Below are positions 26,804 through 35,982 of a stretch of DNA of 64,000 bases, in pieces. The position numbers and the translations under genes were made by a program. Location: NCBI GenBank assembly GCA_002412775.1, contig DHVT01000007.1, positions 17,870 through 81,869 of the forward strand, read 5' to 3'. Position 1 is the first letter of the stretch, and each line of letters opens with the position of its first letter. Origin of the DNA: Firmicutes bacterium UBA5201 (GTDB lineage Bacteria; Bacillota; Clostridia; Peptostreptococcales; Acidaminobacteraceae). The notes below the pieces were generated by a model. It made no database searches and was not told the DNA's origin. It saw only the letters and a list, made by a program, of their open reading frames with translations.

Positions 26804-28870
26804 ATGAGTAGGGGTTATTCACTTGAGAATACCAGAAACATCGGCATCATGGCTCACATCGATGCGGGTAAGACAACTACCACTGAAAGGATCCTCTATT
26901 ATACAGGTATCAACTATAAGATTGGTGAAGTTCACAACGGCGGCGCTACTATGGACTGGATGGAGCAAGAGCAGGAAAGAGGAATTACAATCACTTCTGC
27001 TGCTACAACTTGTGTCTGGAAAGATAAACGTATCAATATTATTGATACGCCTGGTCACGTTGACTTTACCGTTGAAGTTGAAAGATCACTTCGTGTATTA
27101 GATGGATCCGTAGCTGTTTTCTGTGCAAAAGGCGGGGTTGAACCTCAGTCTGAAGCCGTTTGGAGACAAGCTGACAAATATGGCGTACCTAGAATGGCAT
27201 TTGTTAACAAAATGGACATTACAGGCGCAGATTTCTTCAGAGTTGTAAAAATGATGAAGGATCGTTTAAAAGCAAATGCAGTGCCACTTCAAATACCAAT
27301 AGGCGCTGAAGAAAAATTCCAAGGCATCGTAGACTTGTTGGAAATGAAAGCTGTTTACTACAGAGACGACCTTGGCGAAAAAATTGATATCATCGATATA
27401 CCAGCTGAACTTCAAGACCTTGCTGAAGAATTTAGACATGGTCTTGTGGAGTCAATCTCTGAAACAGATGAAATATTGATGGAGAAATACCTCGAAGGCG
27501 TAGAACCAACAATTGAAGAATTGAAAAAGGCGCTCAGAAGAGCGACGATCAACAATGAGATTGTACCCGTTTTCTGTGGTTCTTCTTACAAAAACAAAGG
27601 TGTTCAAAGAATGCTTGATGGCGTTATCGATTTCATGCCTGCTCCAACTGATGTTGAAGCGATAAAAGGACTCGATGAAGACGGAAACGAAGATGAAAGA
27701 GCTTCAGGCGACGACATCCCATTTTCATCACTTGCTTTCAAAATCATGACGGATCCTTATGTTGGAAAATTAACATTCTTCAGAGTTTACTCGGGAACAT
27801 TGGATTCAGGTTCATATGTATACAACTCGACTAAACAAAAGAAGGAAAGGGTTGGTCGAATTCTGCAGATGCACGCGAACAAAAGAGAGGAACTTGCAAA
27901 AGTCTACTCTGGAGATATCGCAGCAGCTGTCGGCCTGAAGTACACAACTACAGGAGACACACTTTGTGACCCTGATCATGTGATCGTACTTGAGTCCATG
28001 GTATTCCCTGAGCCTGTTATTCGTGTGGCGATCGAGCCTAAAACGAGAGCATCTCAAGAGAAAATGGGCATCGCACTTGCGAAGCTTGCTGAGGAAGATC
28101 CTACGTTCAGAGCATACACTGACGAAGAAACCGGACAAGTCATCATCGCTGGTATGGGTGAGCTTCACCTTGAAATCATCGTAGACAGACTTTTAAGAGA
28201 GTTCAAAGTGGAAGCGAACATCGGAGCACCTCAAGTTGCTTACAAAGAAACAATTACAAAGGCAGTTGATATCGACTACAAGTACTCTAAACAGTCTGGT
28301 GGTAGAGGTCAATATGGCCATGTTAAGATTAAATTCGCTCCAAATGAATCCGGTAAAGGTTATGCGTTTGAGACGACCGTTACCGGTGGTACGGTTCCAA
28401 GAGAATACTTCAATGCCATCAACGATGGTGTGCAAGGCGCTCTTAAAGCTGGTATCTTAGGTGGTTATGAAGTTGTTGACGTTAAAGCCAATCTTTATGA
28501 TGGATCATACCATGAGGTTGACTCCAATGAGATGGCATTTAAACTCGCTGCGTCCATGGCATTTAAAGAAGCAATGAAAAAAGGTGATTCTGTACTCCTT
28601 GAGCCTTTCATGAAGGTTGAAGTTACAGTACCTGAAGAGTACTTTGGTGATGTAATGGGTGATATCAACTCCAGACGTGGTAAGCTTGAAGGTATGGAAG
28701 TTGTTCATGGCGCACAAGTCATCAATGCTCATGTACCACTTTCTGAAATGTTTGGTTATGCTACTGACCTTAGATCAAAATCACAAGGTCGTGGTAACTA
28801 CACTATGATTTTCAGTCATTATGAGCAAGTACCTAGAAGTATCGCTGAAGAGATTATCGGTAAAAATTAA
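26804..28870 (+). CDS. fusA: Elongation factor G
   Basis: 688-residue translocase GTPase. AHIDAGKTTTTERILYYTG (G1), DTPGHVDF (G3) and NKMDITGADF (G4) lie in domain I; domain IV holds the DGSYHEVDS loop; domain V ends with EMFGYATDLRSKSQGRG. ATG 26804 has AAGGAGG; the earlier ATG at 26768 follows a GTTTGAG/CTCAAAC hairpin (26762-26779) and is not used. tuf copy 2 follows after 20 bp. Confidence 0.98.
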   Translation: MSRGYSLENTRNIGIMAHIDAGKTTTTERILYYTGINYKIGEVHNGGATMDWMEQEQERGITITSAATTCVWKDKRINIIDTPGHVDFTVEVERSLRVLDGSVAVFCAKGGVEPQSEAVWRQADKYGVPRMAFVNKMDITGADFFRVVKMMKDRLKANAVPLQIPIGAEEKFQGIVDLLEMKAVYYRDDLGEKIDIIDIPAELQDLAEEFRHGLVESISETDEILMEKYLEGVEPTIEELKKALRRATINNEIVPVFCGSSYKNKGVQRMLDGVIDFMPAPTDVEAIKGLDEDGNEDERASGDDIPFSSLAFKIMTDPYVGKLTFFRVYSGTLDSGSYVYNSTKQKKERVGRILQMHANKREELAKVYSGDIAAAVGLKYTTTGDTLCDPDHVIVLESMVFPEPVIRVAIEPKTRASQEKMGIALAKLAEEDPTFRAYTDEETGQVIIAGMGELHLEIIVDRLLREFKVEANIGAPQVAYKETITKAVDIDYKYSKQSGGRGQYGHVKIKFAPNESGKGYAFETTVTGGTVPREYFNAINDGVQGALKAGILGGYEVVDVKANLYDGSYHEVDSNEMAFKLAASMAFKEAMKKGDSVLLEPFMKVEVTVPEEYFGDVMGDINSRRGKLEGMEVVHGAQVINAHVPLSEMFGYATDLRSKSQGRGNYTMIFSHYEQVPRSIAEEIIGKN

Positions 28871-28890
28871 TCCTAGGGAGGAATTGAGAA

Positions 28891-30081
28891 ATGGCTAAGC
28901 AAAAATTTGAAAGAAACAAGCCGCACTGTAACGTTGGAACAATCGGTCACGTTGACCATGGTAAAACAACTCTTACAGCTGCTATCACAAAAGTTTTATT
29001 CGAGAAATACGGTTTAGGCGCAAAAGTAGACTTTGACAACATCGATAAAGCACCAGAAGAGAGAGAAAGAGGAATCACTATCTCTACTGCTCACGTCGAG
29101 TACGAAACTCCAGCTAGACACTACGCTCACGTAGACTGTCCAGGTCACGCCGACTACGTAAAGAACATGATCACAGGAGCCGCTCAAATGGACGGATCCA
29201 TCCTTGTTGTTTCCGCAGCTGACGGTCCAATGCCACAAACAAGAGAGCATATCCTTCTTTCAAGACAAGTTGGCGTTCCATACATCGTTGTTTTCTTAAA
29301 CAAATGTGACATGGTAGACGACGAAGAATTGCTTGAGCTTGTAGAAATGGAAGTAAGAGACCTTTTAACAGAATACGATTTCCCGGGTGACGACACACCA
29401 ATCATCAGAGGATCGGCTCTTAAAGCGCTTGAAGGCGAACCAGAGTGGGCTCAGAAGATCATCGAACTTTTCGATATCGTTGACACATACATCCCACAAC
29501 CTGTAAGAGCAACAGACAAACCTTTCTTGATGCCAGTTGAAGACGTATTCTCGATCACAGGTCGTGGTACAGTTGCAACAGGTAGAATTGAAAGAGGAGT
29601 CGTAAAAGTTCAAGAAGAAGTTGAACTCGTAGGTCTCTCTGAAGCTCCAAGAAAGTTAGTAGTAACAGGCGTAGAGATGTTCAAGAAGCTTCTTGATGAA
29701 GGTCAAGCAGGCGATAACTGCGGTCTTCTTTTAAGAGGCATCCAAAGAACAGAGATCCAAAGAGGACAAGTTCTTGCAAAACCGGGAACTATCCATCCAC
29801 ATACAAAGTTCGAAGCACAAGTATACGTTCTTACTAAAGAAGAGGGCGGAAGACATACACCGTTCTTCAAAGGTTACAGACCACAATTCTTCTTTAGAAC
29901 AACAGACGTAACTGGATCAATCGACTTGCCAGCAGGCGTTGAAATGTGTATGCCTGGAGACAACATCGAAATGAACATCGAACTGATCGCACCAATCGCG
30001 GTAGAAGAGGGTTTAAGATTCTCTATCCGTGAAGGTGGTAGAACAGTAGGCGCAGGTTCTGTAATCAAGATTACAAACTAA
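28891..30081 (+). CDS. tuf: Elongation factor Tu, copy 2
   Basis: 396 residues, str-operon copy, with the same GTPase motifs as copy 1. The DNA of the two copies is identical over at least 281 bp (13221-13501 versus 28960-29240), far more than protein conservation requires, pointing to gene conversion. AGGGAGGAATTG precedes ATG 28891. Confidence 0.98.
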   Translation: MAKQKFERNKPHCNVGTIGHVDHGKTTLTAAITKVLFEKYGLGAKVDFDNIDKAPEERERGITISTAHVEYETPARHYAHVDCPGHADYVKNMITGAAQMDGSILVVSAADGPMPQTREHILLSRQVGVPYIVVFLNKCDMVDDEELLELVEMEVRDLLTEYDFPGDDTPIIRGSALKALEGEPEWAQKIIELFDIVDTYIPQPVRATDKPFLMPVEDVFSITGRGTVATGRIERGVVKVQEEVELVGLSEAPRKLVVTGVEMFKKLLDEGQAGDNCGLLLRGIQRTEIQRGQVLAKPGTIHPHTKFEAQVYVLTKEEGGRHTPFFKGYRPQFFFRTTDVTGSIDLPAGVEMCMPGDNIEMNIELIAPIAVEEGLRFSIREGGRTVGAGSVIKITN

Positions 30082-30116
30082 TCCAATTGTTTCTAAAAAT
30101 AAATAAAATCTTTCAA

Positions 30117-30147
30117 AATAACCCCTTGTCAAAAGCAAGGGGTTATT
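30117..30147 (+). terminator. Terminator after tuf copy 2 (overlaps S10 promoter)
   Basis: AATAACCCCTTG (30117-30128) pairs with CAAGGGGTTATT (30136-30147). There is no long T run; ATTATATAATATT follows, so termination may be partial. Confidence 0.75.
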
Positions 30148-30154
30148 ATATAAT
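30126..30154 (+). promoter_or_regulatory. Promoter of the S10 operon inside the tuf terminator
   Basis: TTGTCA (30126-30131), 17 bp, TATAAT (30149-30154). The -35 box falls in the left arm and loop of the terminator hairpin. Confidence 0.75.
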
Positions 30155-30347
30155 ATTGTGGTGCACTAACGCGATGAGGTGGAAAGTTACTTTGCTGTGA
30201 GAGAATTTCCGCTGAGAATTGTCCGTACATGATATGGGCGTCGAGTTTTTTTGTCCAAACGCTAATGAAACACCAGGCGCAGTGGACGATGTTCAACTTG
30301 ATCGTATGATCGCAGCTCGCATACGATAAAAAAAGGAGGTTTAGCAA
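30155..30347 (+). promoter_or_regulatory. Structured leader of the S10 operon
   Basis: Four hairpins: GTGGAAA/TTTCCGC (30179-30185, 30206-30212); GTCCGTA/TATGGGC (30221-30227, 30233-30239) followed six bases later by seven T's (30246-30252), terminator-like; GTCCA/TGGAC (30253-30257, 30283-30287); and ATCGTATG/CATACGAT (30301-30308, 30320-30327) directly before the AAAGGAGG of rpsJ. By analogy an L4- or other r-protein-sensing leader; not identified. Confidence 0.55.
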
Positions 30348-30659
30348 ATGGCTAACAAGCAAAAAATTAGAATCAGATTAAAGTCATTCGATCACAAAGT
30401 GCTTGACAACACAGCACAAAAGATCGTTGAAGTGGCGAAACAAACTGGTGCAGATGTAGCTGGTCCGATCCCGTTACCAACAAAGAAAGAAATCATAACC
30501 ATTTTGAGAGCAGTACACAAGTACAAAGATTCAAGAGAGCAATTTGAGATCAGAACCCACAAGAGATTGATTGATATCTTGAATCCTGCACAAAAAACAG
30601 TTGATGCGCTTATGAAACTTGAATTGCCTGCGGGAGTAGACGTAGAAATCAAGCTCTAA
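30348..30659 (+). CDS. rpsJ: 30S ribosomal protein S10 (NusE)
   Basis: 103 residues with the IRIRLKSFDHKVLD start and THKRLIDILNP segment. It is both a 30S head protein and the antitermination factor that joins NusB at boxA. First gene of the S10-spc-alpha run, ATG 30348 with AAAGGAGG. Confidence 0.97.
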   Translation: MANKQKIRIRLKSFDHKVLDNTAQKIVEVAKQTGADVAGPIPLPTKKEIITILRAVHKYKDSREQFEIRTHKRLIDILNPAQKTVDALMKLELPAGVDVEIKL

Positions 30660-30686
30660 AGCGTAATAAGGAAAGACTAAGATTTC

Positions 30687-30734
30687 GGTTTAAATAGATA
30701 AACCTGATTTTTTAGGATGATTACTTTGGTAATC
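30687..30734 (+). promoter_or_regulatory. Two hairpins between rpsJ and rplC
   Basis: GGTTTA/TAAACC (30687-30692, 30699-30704) is followed by TGATTTTTT, and GATTAC/GTAATC (30719-30724, 30729-30734) comes next. The 106-bp gap is unusual in this operon; a weak internal attenuator is possible. Confidence 0.45.
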
Positions 30735-30765
30735 CGCTGTAAGAATATTAGGAGGTGCGAGACGC

Positions 30766-31398
30766 ATGGTAGGAATTATCGGTAAAAAAATCGGTATGAC
30801 CCAAGTTTTCAACGAAGAAGGCATCGTTACACCAGTAACTGTTGTTGAAGTGACACCTATGGTGGTCACACAAATCAAAACAGTTGAAACTGACGGATAC
30901 AATGCCATCCAAGTAGCTTCGGGTGACGTGAAGACTAAACACGTTAACAAACCTTTAAAAGGACATTTTGATAAAGCGAACGTTGCTTACAAAAGAACTT
31001 TAAAGGAATTCAGAATTGAGAATCCGGCAGATTTCACAGTCGGTCAGGAAATCAAAGCTGACATATTTGAAAATGGTCAAATCATAGATGTTACAGGAAC
31101 ATCTAAAGGTAAGGGAACAACAGGTCCAATCAGAAGACACAATCAATCAAGAGGCCCTGAGACACACGGTTCGAAATACCACAGAGGTGGCGGTTCAATC
31201 GGTGCTGCTTCTTATCCTGCAAGAGTTTTCAAAGGTATGCCAATGGCTGGTAGAATGGGTAACGAGCAAGTAACTGTACAAAACCTTGAAGTCATCAGAG
31301 TTGATGCTGAAAGAAATCTTTTATTAGTAAAAGGTGCAGTGCCAGGTCCTAAAACTGGTCAAGTAATAATTAGTAAAGCTGTTAAGGCAACAAAATAA
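30766..31398 (+). CDS. rplC: 50S ribosomal protein L3
   Basis: 210 residues. GIIGKKIGMTQVF start and the long loop with GSKYHRGGGSIGAASYPARV reaching toward the peptidyl-transferase centre. AGGAGGTG precedes ATG 30766. Confidence 0.97.
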   Translation: MVGIIGKKIGMTQVFNEEGIVTPVTVVEVTPMVVTQIKTVETDGYNAIQVASGDVKTKHVNKPLKGHFDKANVAYKRTLKEFRIENPADFTVGQEIKADIFENGQIIDVTGTSKGKGTTGPIRRHNQSRGPETHGSKYHRGGGSIGAASYPARVFKGMPMAGRMGNEQVTVQNLEVIRVDAERNLLLVKGAVPGPKTGQVIISKAVKATK

Positions 31399-31422
31399 TA
31401 GCTGACGAAAGGAGGAAGCACA

Positions 31423-32049
31423 GTGCCTAAATTAGAAGTATTAAACGTTTCTGGTCAAAAAGTGACTGAAATTGAATTAAACGAAAGTATTTTCGGAATA
31501 GAGCCAAATGTGCCGGTTATGCATGAAGTTGTAAAAAACTACCTTGCTAACCAAAGACAAGGTACTCAATCTGCAAAAACAAGAGCAGAAGTAAGAGGCG
31601 GCGGAAGAAAGCCTTTTAGACAAAAAGGTACAGGTAACGCAAGACAAGGTACGATCAGAGCACCACATTTCGTAGGTGGTGGTGTCGTATTCGCACCGAA
31701 GCCGAGAAGCTACAGATATACGTTGCCTAAGAAGATGAAGAGACTTGCTCTCAAATCTGCATTAAGTGCAAAAGTAAGAGAAAACGAGATGATCATTCTT
31801 GATGAACTTACTATGGCGGCTCCAAAGACAAAAGATATGCTGAACATTTTGAACAACATTAAAGTAAACGGCAAGAAAGTATTGTTCGTAACAGGCGATG
31901 TTGAACTGAACGTTGTTAAAGCGGCAAGCAACATCACTGGCGTGAGCACAACTTTTGTGGGTCAAATCAACGTGTATGAAATTTTGAATCACGACTACTG
32001 TGTTGTAACTAAAAACGCAATTGAAAAATTCGAGGAGGTGTATGCGTAA
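31423..32049 (+). CDS. rplD: 50S ribosomal protein L4
   Basis: 208 residues from a GTG start with AAGGAGG. The tunnel-lining loop is RGGGRKPFRQKGTGNARQGT (about 65-84), the place where macrolide-resistance changes occur; it looks unaltered. In E. coli L4 represses its own operon. Confidence 0.97.
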   Translation: MPKLEVLNVSGQKVTEIELNESIFGIEPNVPVMHEVVKNYLANQRQGTQSAKTRAEVRGGGRKPFRQKGTGNARQGTIRAPHFVGGGVVFAPKPRSYRYTLPKKMKRLALKSALSAKVRENEMIILDELTMAAPKTKDMLNILNNIKVNGKKVLFVTGDVELNVVKAASNITGVSTTFVGQINVYEILNHDYCVVTKNAIEKFEEVYA

Positions 32050-32339
32050 TGAGAACCTCTTATGATGTAATAGTAAGACCAATCGTAACTGAGAATTCTA
32101 TGATGCAAACTTCAGACAGAAAGTATACTTTCGAAGTTTTGAAGGACGCAAACAAAACTGAGATTAAAAAAGCTGTTCAAGAAGTGTTTGGTGTGAAAGT
32201 TGAAAAAGTTTACACTATGCATGTTAAAGGAAAGCTTAAGAGACAAGGTAAACATGAAGGCTATACAAGAAGCTGGAAGAAAGCGATTGTTAAATTGACG
32301 GCAGACAGCAAAACAATCGAGTTCTTCGAAGGAATGTAA
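32049..32339 (+). CDS. rplW: 50S ribosomal protein L23
   Basis: 96 residues; sits at the tunnel exit and docks SRP and trigger factor. Overlaps rplD by one base (TAATG), so translation is coupled; GAGGAGGTG lies in the end of rplD. Confidence 0.96.
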   Translation: MRTSYDVIVRPIVTENSMMQTSDRKYTFEVLKDANKTEIKKAVQEVFGVKVEKVYTMHVKGKLKRQGKHEGYTRSWKKAIVKLTADSKTIEFFEGM

Positions 32340-32367
32340 TCAATAAAGACTCGAAGGAGGTATAACC

Positions 32368-33198
32368 ATGGGTATTAGAGGATTTAAACCGACTTCACCT
32401 GCTGTAAGACAAATGACAGTGTCAACTTTTGAAGAGATCACTAAAAAGCAACCTGAAAAATCGCTTGTAGTCGCTTTAAAGAAAAATTCCGGAAGAAATA
32501 ACCAAGGAAAAATCACTGTTCGTCATAGAGGTGGCGGAGCAACAAAGAAATACAGAATCATCGATTTCAAGAGACTTAAAGACAATGTCCCTGCAAAAGT
32601 AGCTGCGATCGAGTACGATCCAAACAGAAGTGCGAACATTGCTCTATTATCATATGCTGATGGCGAAAAGAGATACATCATTCATCCGCAAGGATTGAAA
32701 GTTGGCGACGTGATTCTCTCTGGTGAGCAACAAGATATTAAAGTGGGTAATGCAATGCCACTTATGAATATGCCTGTTGGTACAATCGTTCACAACATCG
32801 AGATGAAGCCTGGCAAGGGCGCTCAAATGGTAAGATCTGCTGGAAACTCTGCTCAACTTATGGCGAAAGAAGGCAACTATGCACTTGTGAGATTGCCATC
32901 CGGCGAGACTCGTCAAGTCAGAAAAGAATGCAGAGCAACAATCGGTCAAGTTGGAAATATCGACCATGAAAACATTTCAATCGGTAAAGCCGGTCGTAAG
33001 AGACACATGGGCATCAGACCAACAGTCAGAGGTTCTGTAATGAACCCTAACGATCACCCACATGGTGGTGGTGAAGGTAGATCACCTATCGGTAGACCAA
33101 ATCCGGTTACTCCGTGGGGCAAGCCTGCACTTGGATACAAAACTAGAAAGAAAAACAAAGCATCTGATAAATATATCATTTCTAAAAGAAAGAAATAA
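32368..33198 (+). CDS. rplB: 50S ribosomal protein L2
   Basis: 276 residues. KNSGRNNQGKITVRHRGGG and the C-terminal NPNDHPHGGGEGRSPIGRP loop with the conserved histidine next to the peptidyl-transferase centre. AAGGAGG before ATG 32368. Confidence 0.98.
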   Translation: MGIRGFKPTSPAVRQMTVSTFEEITKKQPEKSLVVALKKNSGRNNQGKITVRHRGGGATKKYRIIDFKRLKDNVPAKVAAIEYDPNRSANIALLSYADGEKRYIIHPQGLKVGDVILSGEQQDIKVGNAMPLMNMPVGTIVHNIEMKPGKGAQMVRSAGNSAQLMAKEGNYALVRLPSGETRQVRKECRATIGQVGNIDHENISIGKAGRKRHMGIRPTVRGSVMNPNDHPHGGGEGRSPIGRPNPVTPWGKPALGYKTRKKNKASDKYIISKRKK

Positions 33199-33228
33199 TC
33201 GGATCTATAACTGAAAGGAGGACATATC

Positions 33229-33501
33229 ATGGGAAGATCTCTTAAAAAAGGTCCATTTGTCCACAAAGGCCTATTGAGAAAAATAGAAGAAATGAACACT
33301 AGCGGCGAGAAGAAAGTCATCAAAGCTTGGTCTAGATCATCGACTATTTTCCCGCAAATGGTTGGTCACACAATCGCGGTACATGATGGTAGAAAGCACG
33401 TTCCTGTATATGTTACAGAAGACATGATTGGTCATAAGCTTGGAGAATTTGCTCCAACTAGAACATTCAGAGGTCATGCAGGCGATAAGAAGAGTAAATA
33501 A
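33229..33501 (+). CDS. rpsS: 30S ribosomal protein S19
   Basis: 90 residues, MGRSLKKGPFVHKGLL start and HKLGEFAPTRTFRGHAGDKK end; head protein pairing with S13. GAAAGGAGG before the ATG. Confidence 0.97.
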   Translation: MGRSLKKGPFVHKGLLRKIEEMNTSGEKKVIKAWSRSSTIFPQMVGHTIAVHDGRKHVPVYVTEDMIGHKLGEFAPTRTFRGHAGDKKSK

Positions 33502-33530
33502 GTTCAATAATCCGAAAGGAGGTACTAAGA

Positions 33531-33866
33531 ATGCAAGCAAGAGCGGAAGCTAAGTACATTAGAATCTCTCCTCGTAAGATGAAGCCAATCGCTAATTTGG
33601 TCAGAGGAAAAAGTGTTAAAGATGCACAAGCTATTCTAAAGTTTACACCTAGAAAAGGTGCTGAAATATTTCTTAAAGTTTTAAATTCAGCAGTAGCAAA
33701 TGCTGAAAACAACCATCATATGGATGTGGATACTTTAATCGTAAAAGATATTTACGCAAATCAAGGTCCTACTATGAAAAGATGGAATGCCGGTTCAATG
33801 GGGCGAGCAAACCCTATTTTAAGAAGAAGCAGCCACGTTGGCGTTGTTGTCGCTGAAAAAGAGTAA
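33531..33866 (+). CDS. rplV: 50S ribosomal protein L22
   Basis: 111 residues. AKYIRISPRKMKPIANLVRG start; the beta-hairpin that lines the exit tunnel includes GPTMKRWNAGSMGRANPILR. ATG 33531 with GAAAGGAGG. Confidence 0.97.
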   Translation: MQARAEAKYIRISPRKMKPIANLVRGKSVKDAQAILKFTPRKGAEIFLKVLNSAVANAENNHHMDVDTLIVKDIYANQGPTMKRWNAGSMGRANPILRRSSHVGVVVAEKE

Positions 33867-33882
33867 AAGGAGGGTATACTGA

Positions 33883-34641
33883 ATGGGTCAAAAAGTTAGC
33901 CCACACGGACTCCGAGTCGGAGTCATCAAAGATTGGGACTCAAAATGGTATGCAAATAAAAAGAATTTCTCTGGTTTATTGATCGAAGATTTCGAAATTC
34001 GTAAATATATTAAGAAAAGACTTTTTACTGCAGGAATCTCTAGAATATACATTGATAGAACCGCAAACGATAAAGTTCACATCAACATTTTTACCGCTAA
34101 GCCAGGTATGGTTGTAGGTAAAGGTGGAGAAAACATCAAAGTATTGAGAGAAGAACTTGAAAAAATGACTAAAAAGTCAATTCAACTTGATATTTCAGAA
34201 GTTGACAATATTGACATCGATGCTCAACTTGTTGCAGAAAATGTAGCTTTTTCACTTGAGAAAAGGGTTTCATTCAGAAGAGCAATGAAGCAAGTAATCG
34301 GTAGAGCGCTTAAAGCTGGTGCAGAAGGTATCAAAGTTCAGACTTCCGGTCGTTTAGGTGGAGCTGAAATGGCGAGAACAGAAGGTTACTCAGAGGGTAA
34401 TGTACCTTTATCTACACTCAGAGCAGACATTGACTATGGTTTTGCTGAAGCAGACACAACATACGGAAAAATCGGTATCAAAGTTTGGGTCAACAAAGGC
34501 GAAGTATTGCCAAGCGTGAGCGAAGAAACTAGACTTCAAAGAAAAGAAGCTAGAAAAGCGAGCGACAAACGTCCAAGAGGCGGAAGAACAAATGCAGGAC
34601 CAAGCAAGGGACCGAGAAAGCCAAGAACCAACAACAATTAA
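33883..34641 (+). CDS. rpsC: 30S ribosomal protein S3
   Basis: 252 residues. N-terminal KH domain with the GxxG loop VGKGGENIK near 86-94, C-terminal domain at the mRNA entry, and a basic, Lys/Arg/Pro-rich tail (about 225-252) longer than in some relatives. 16 bp after rplV. Confidence 0.97.
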   Translation: MGQKVSPHGLRVGVIKDWDSKWYANKKNFSGLLIEDFEIRKYIKKRLFTAGISRIYIDRTANDKVHINIFTAKPGMVVGKGGENIKVLREELEKMTKKSIQLDISEVDNIDIDAQLVAENVAFSLEKRVSFRRAMKQVIGRALKAGAEGIKVQTSGRLGGAEMARTEGYSEGNVPLSTLRADIDYGFAEADTTYGKIGIKVWVNKGEVLPSVSEETRLQRKEARKASDKRPRGGRTNAGPSKGPRKPRTNNN

Positions 34642-34671
34642 TAAAGAGTTTTGTGAAAGGAGGCAATTACC

Positions 34672-35103
34672 ATGTTAATGCCTAAAAGAGTAAAACGCCG
34701 TAGAGTTCACAGAGGTAGAATGTCAGGTACTGCTCAAAAAGGTAACACAGTGACTTACGGAGATTACGGATTAGTCGCTATGGAACCAGTTTGGCTAACA
34801 TCTAATCAAATTGAAGCAGCCAGAATTGCTATTAATAGAAGAATCAAAAGAGGCGGAAAAGTTTGGATCAAAGTATTCCCTCATAAGCCAATCACTCAAA
34901 AGCCTGCTGAAACTCGTATGGGTGCCGGTAAAGGTTCACCTGAGTATTGGGTGGCAGTAGTTAAGCCAGGAAGAGTTCTATTTGAACTTTCCGGAGTTGA
35001 TGAGGAATTAGCAAGAGAAGCAATGAGACTCGCTGCTAATAAGTTGCCAATCAAATGCAAATTCGTTAAAAAAGACGACGCTATCGAAAAGGGTGGTGAA
35101 TAA
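34672..35103 (+). CDS. rplP: 50S ribosomal protein L16
   Basis: 143 residues, MLMPKRVKRRRVHRGRM start; contacts A- and P-site tRNA elbows. ATG 34672 with GAAAGGAGG; the second ATG (34678) is possible but the MLMPKR form is the family norm. Confidence 0.97.
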   Translation: MLMPKRVKRRRVHRGRMSGTAQKGNTVTYGDYGLVAMEPVWLTSNQIEAARIAINRRIKRGGKVWIKVFPHKPITQKPAETRMGAGKGSPEYWVAVVKPGRVLFELSGVDEELAREAMRLAANKLPIKCKFVKKDDAIEKGGE

Positions 35104-35105
35104 AG

Positions 35106-35300
35106 TTGAAAGCAAATAAGATAAAAGAAATGACTTCACAAGAGTTGAACGACAAAGTGATTGAGTTGAAAAACGAGCTTTTCAACTTAAGATTCCAATT
35201 AGCTACAGGCCAATTGGACAATCCAATGCAAATCAAATCCATAAAAAAAGACATTGCTCGTGTTAAAACGATCTTAAGAGACAAAGAGATCAACGCATAA
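35106..35300 (+). CDS. rpmC: 50S ribosomal protein L29
   Basis: 64 residues, two-helix protein at the tunnel exit. TTG start at 35106 only two bases after the rplP stop; the site GGGTGGTGA is inside rplP, so translation is probably coupled. LRFQLATGQLDNP is characteristic. Confidence 0.95.
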   Translation: MKANKIKEMTSQELNDKVIELKNELFNLRFQLATGQLDNPMQIKSIKKDIARVKTILRDKEINA

Positions 35301-35317
35301 GCAAAGGAGGTTACGCC

Positions 35318-35572
35318 ATGGAAAGAGGCAGAAGAAAAGTTAGAGTTGGATACGTAACCAGTGACAAAATGGATAAAACCATTGCTGTTACGGTTGAAGA
35401 ATTTATTCGTCATCCACTTTACGGAAAAAGAGTAAAGAGAACAAAAAAATTCAAGGCACATGATGAAGAAAACACATGTGGTATTGGCGATAAAGTAAGA
35501 ATAATGGAAACTAGACCGCTTAGCAAAGACAAAAGATGGAGACTTATTGAAGTCTTGGAGAAAGCTAAGTAG
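35318..35572 (+). CDS. rpsQ: 30S ribosomal protein S17
   Basis: 84 residues, OB fold; KVRVGYVTSDKMDKTIAV and GDKVRIMETRPLSKDKRW are conserved. ATG 35318 with AAAGGAGG. Confidence 0.97.
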   Translation: MERGRRKVRVGYVTSDKMDKTIAVTVEEFIRHPLYGKRVKRTKKFKAHDEENTCGIGDKVRIMETRPLSKDKRWRLIEVLEKAK

Positions 35573-35596
35573 TTTAGCTGAAAGGAGGAGAAAAGC

Positions 35597-35965
35597 ATGA
35601 TCCAAACCGAAACTCGTTTAAAAGTTGCTGATAACTCTGGAGCAAAAGAAATACTTTGCATCCGTGTACTTGGCGGTTCAAAGAGAAGATATGGTAATAT
35701 TGGAGATGTTATAGTAGCGACTGTAAAAAATGCAACACCTGGTGGAGTTGTCAAGAAAGGTGAAGTCGTTAAGGCTGTCATCGTAAGAACCAACTTTGGT
35801 TTAAGAAGACCGGACGGCAGTTACATCAAATTTGATGAAAATGCAGCTGTAATCATAAAAGATGATTTATCTCCAATAGGAACTCGTATCTTCGGACCAG
35901 TTGCTAGAGAGTTAAGAGACAAGAAGTTCATGAAAATCGTTTCTCTAGCTCCAGAAGTTCTTTAA
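35597..35965 (+). CDS. rplN: 50S ribosomal protein L14
   Basis: 122 residues, MIQTETRLKVADNSGAKE start; intersubunit bridge with 16S h14 and L19. GAAAGGAGG before ATG 35597. Confidence 0.97.
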   Translation: MIQTETRLKVADNSGAKEILCIRVLGGSKRRYGNIGDVIVATVKNATPGGVVKKGEVVKAVIVRTNFGLRRPDGSYIKFDENAAVIIKDDLSPIGTRIFGPVARELRDKKFMKIVSLAPEVL

Positions 35966-35982
35966 ACTTAGGAGGTGTAGTA

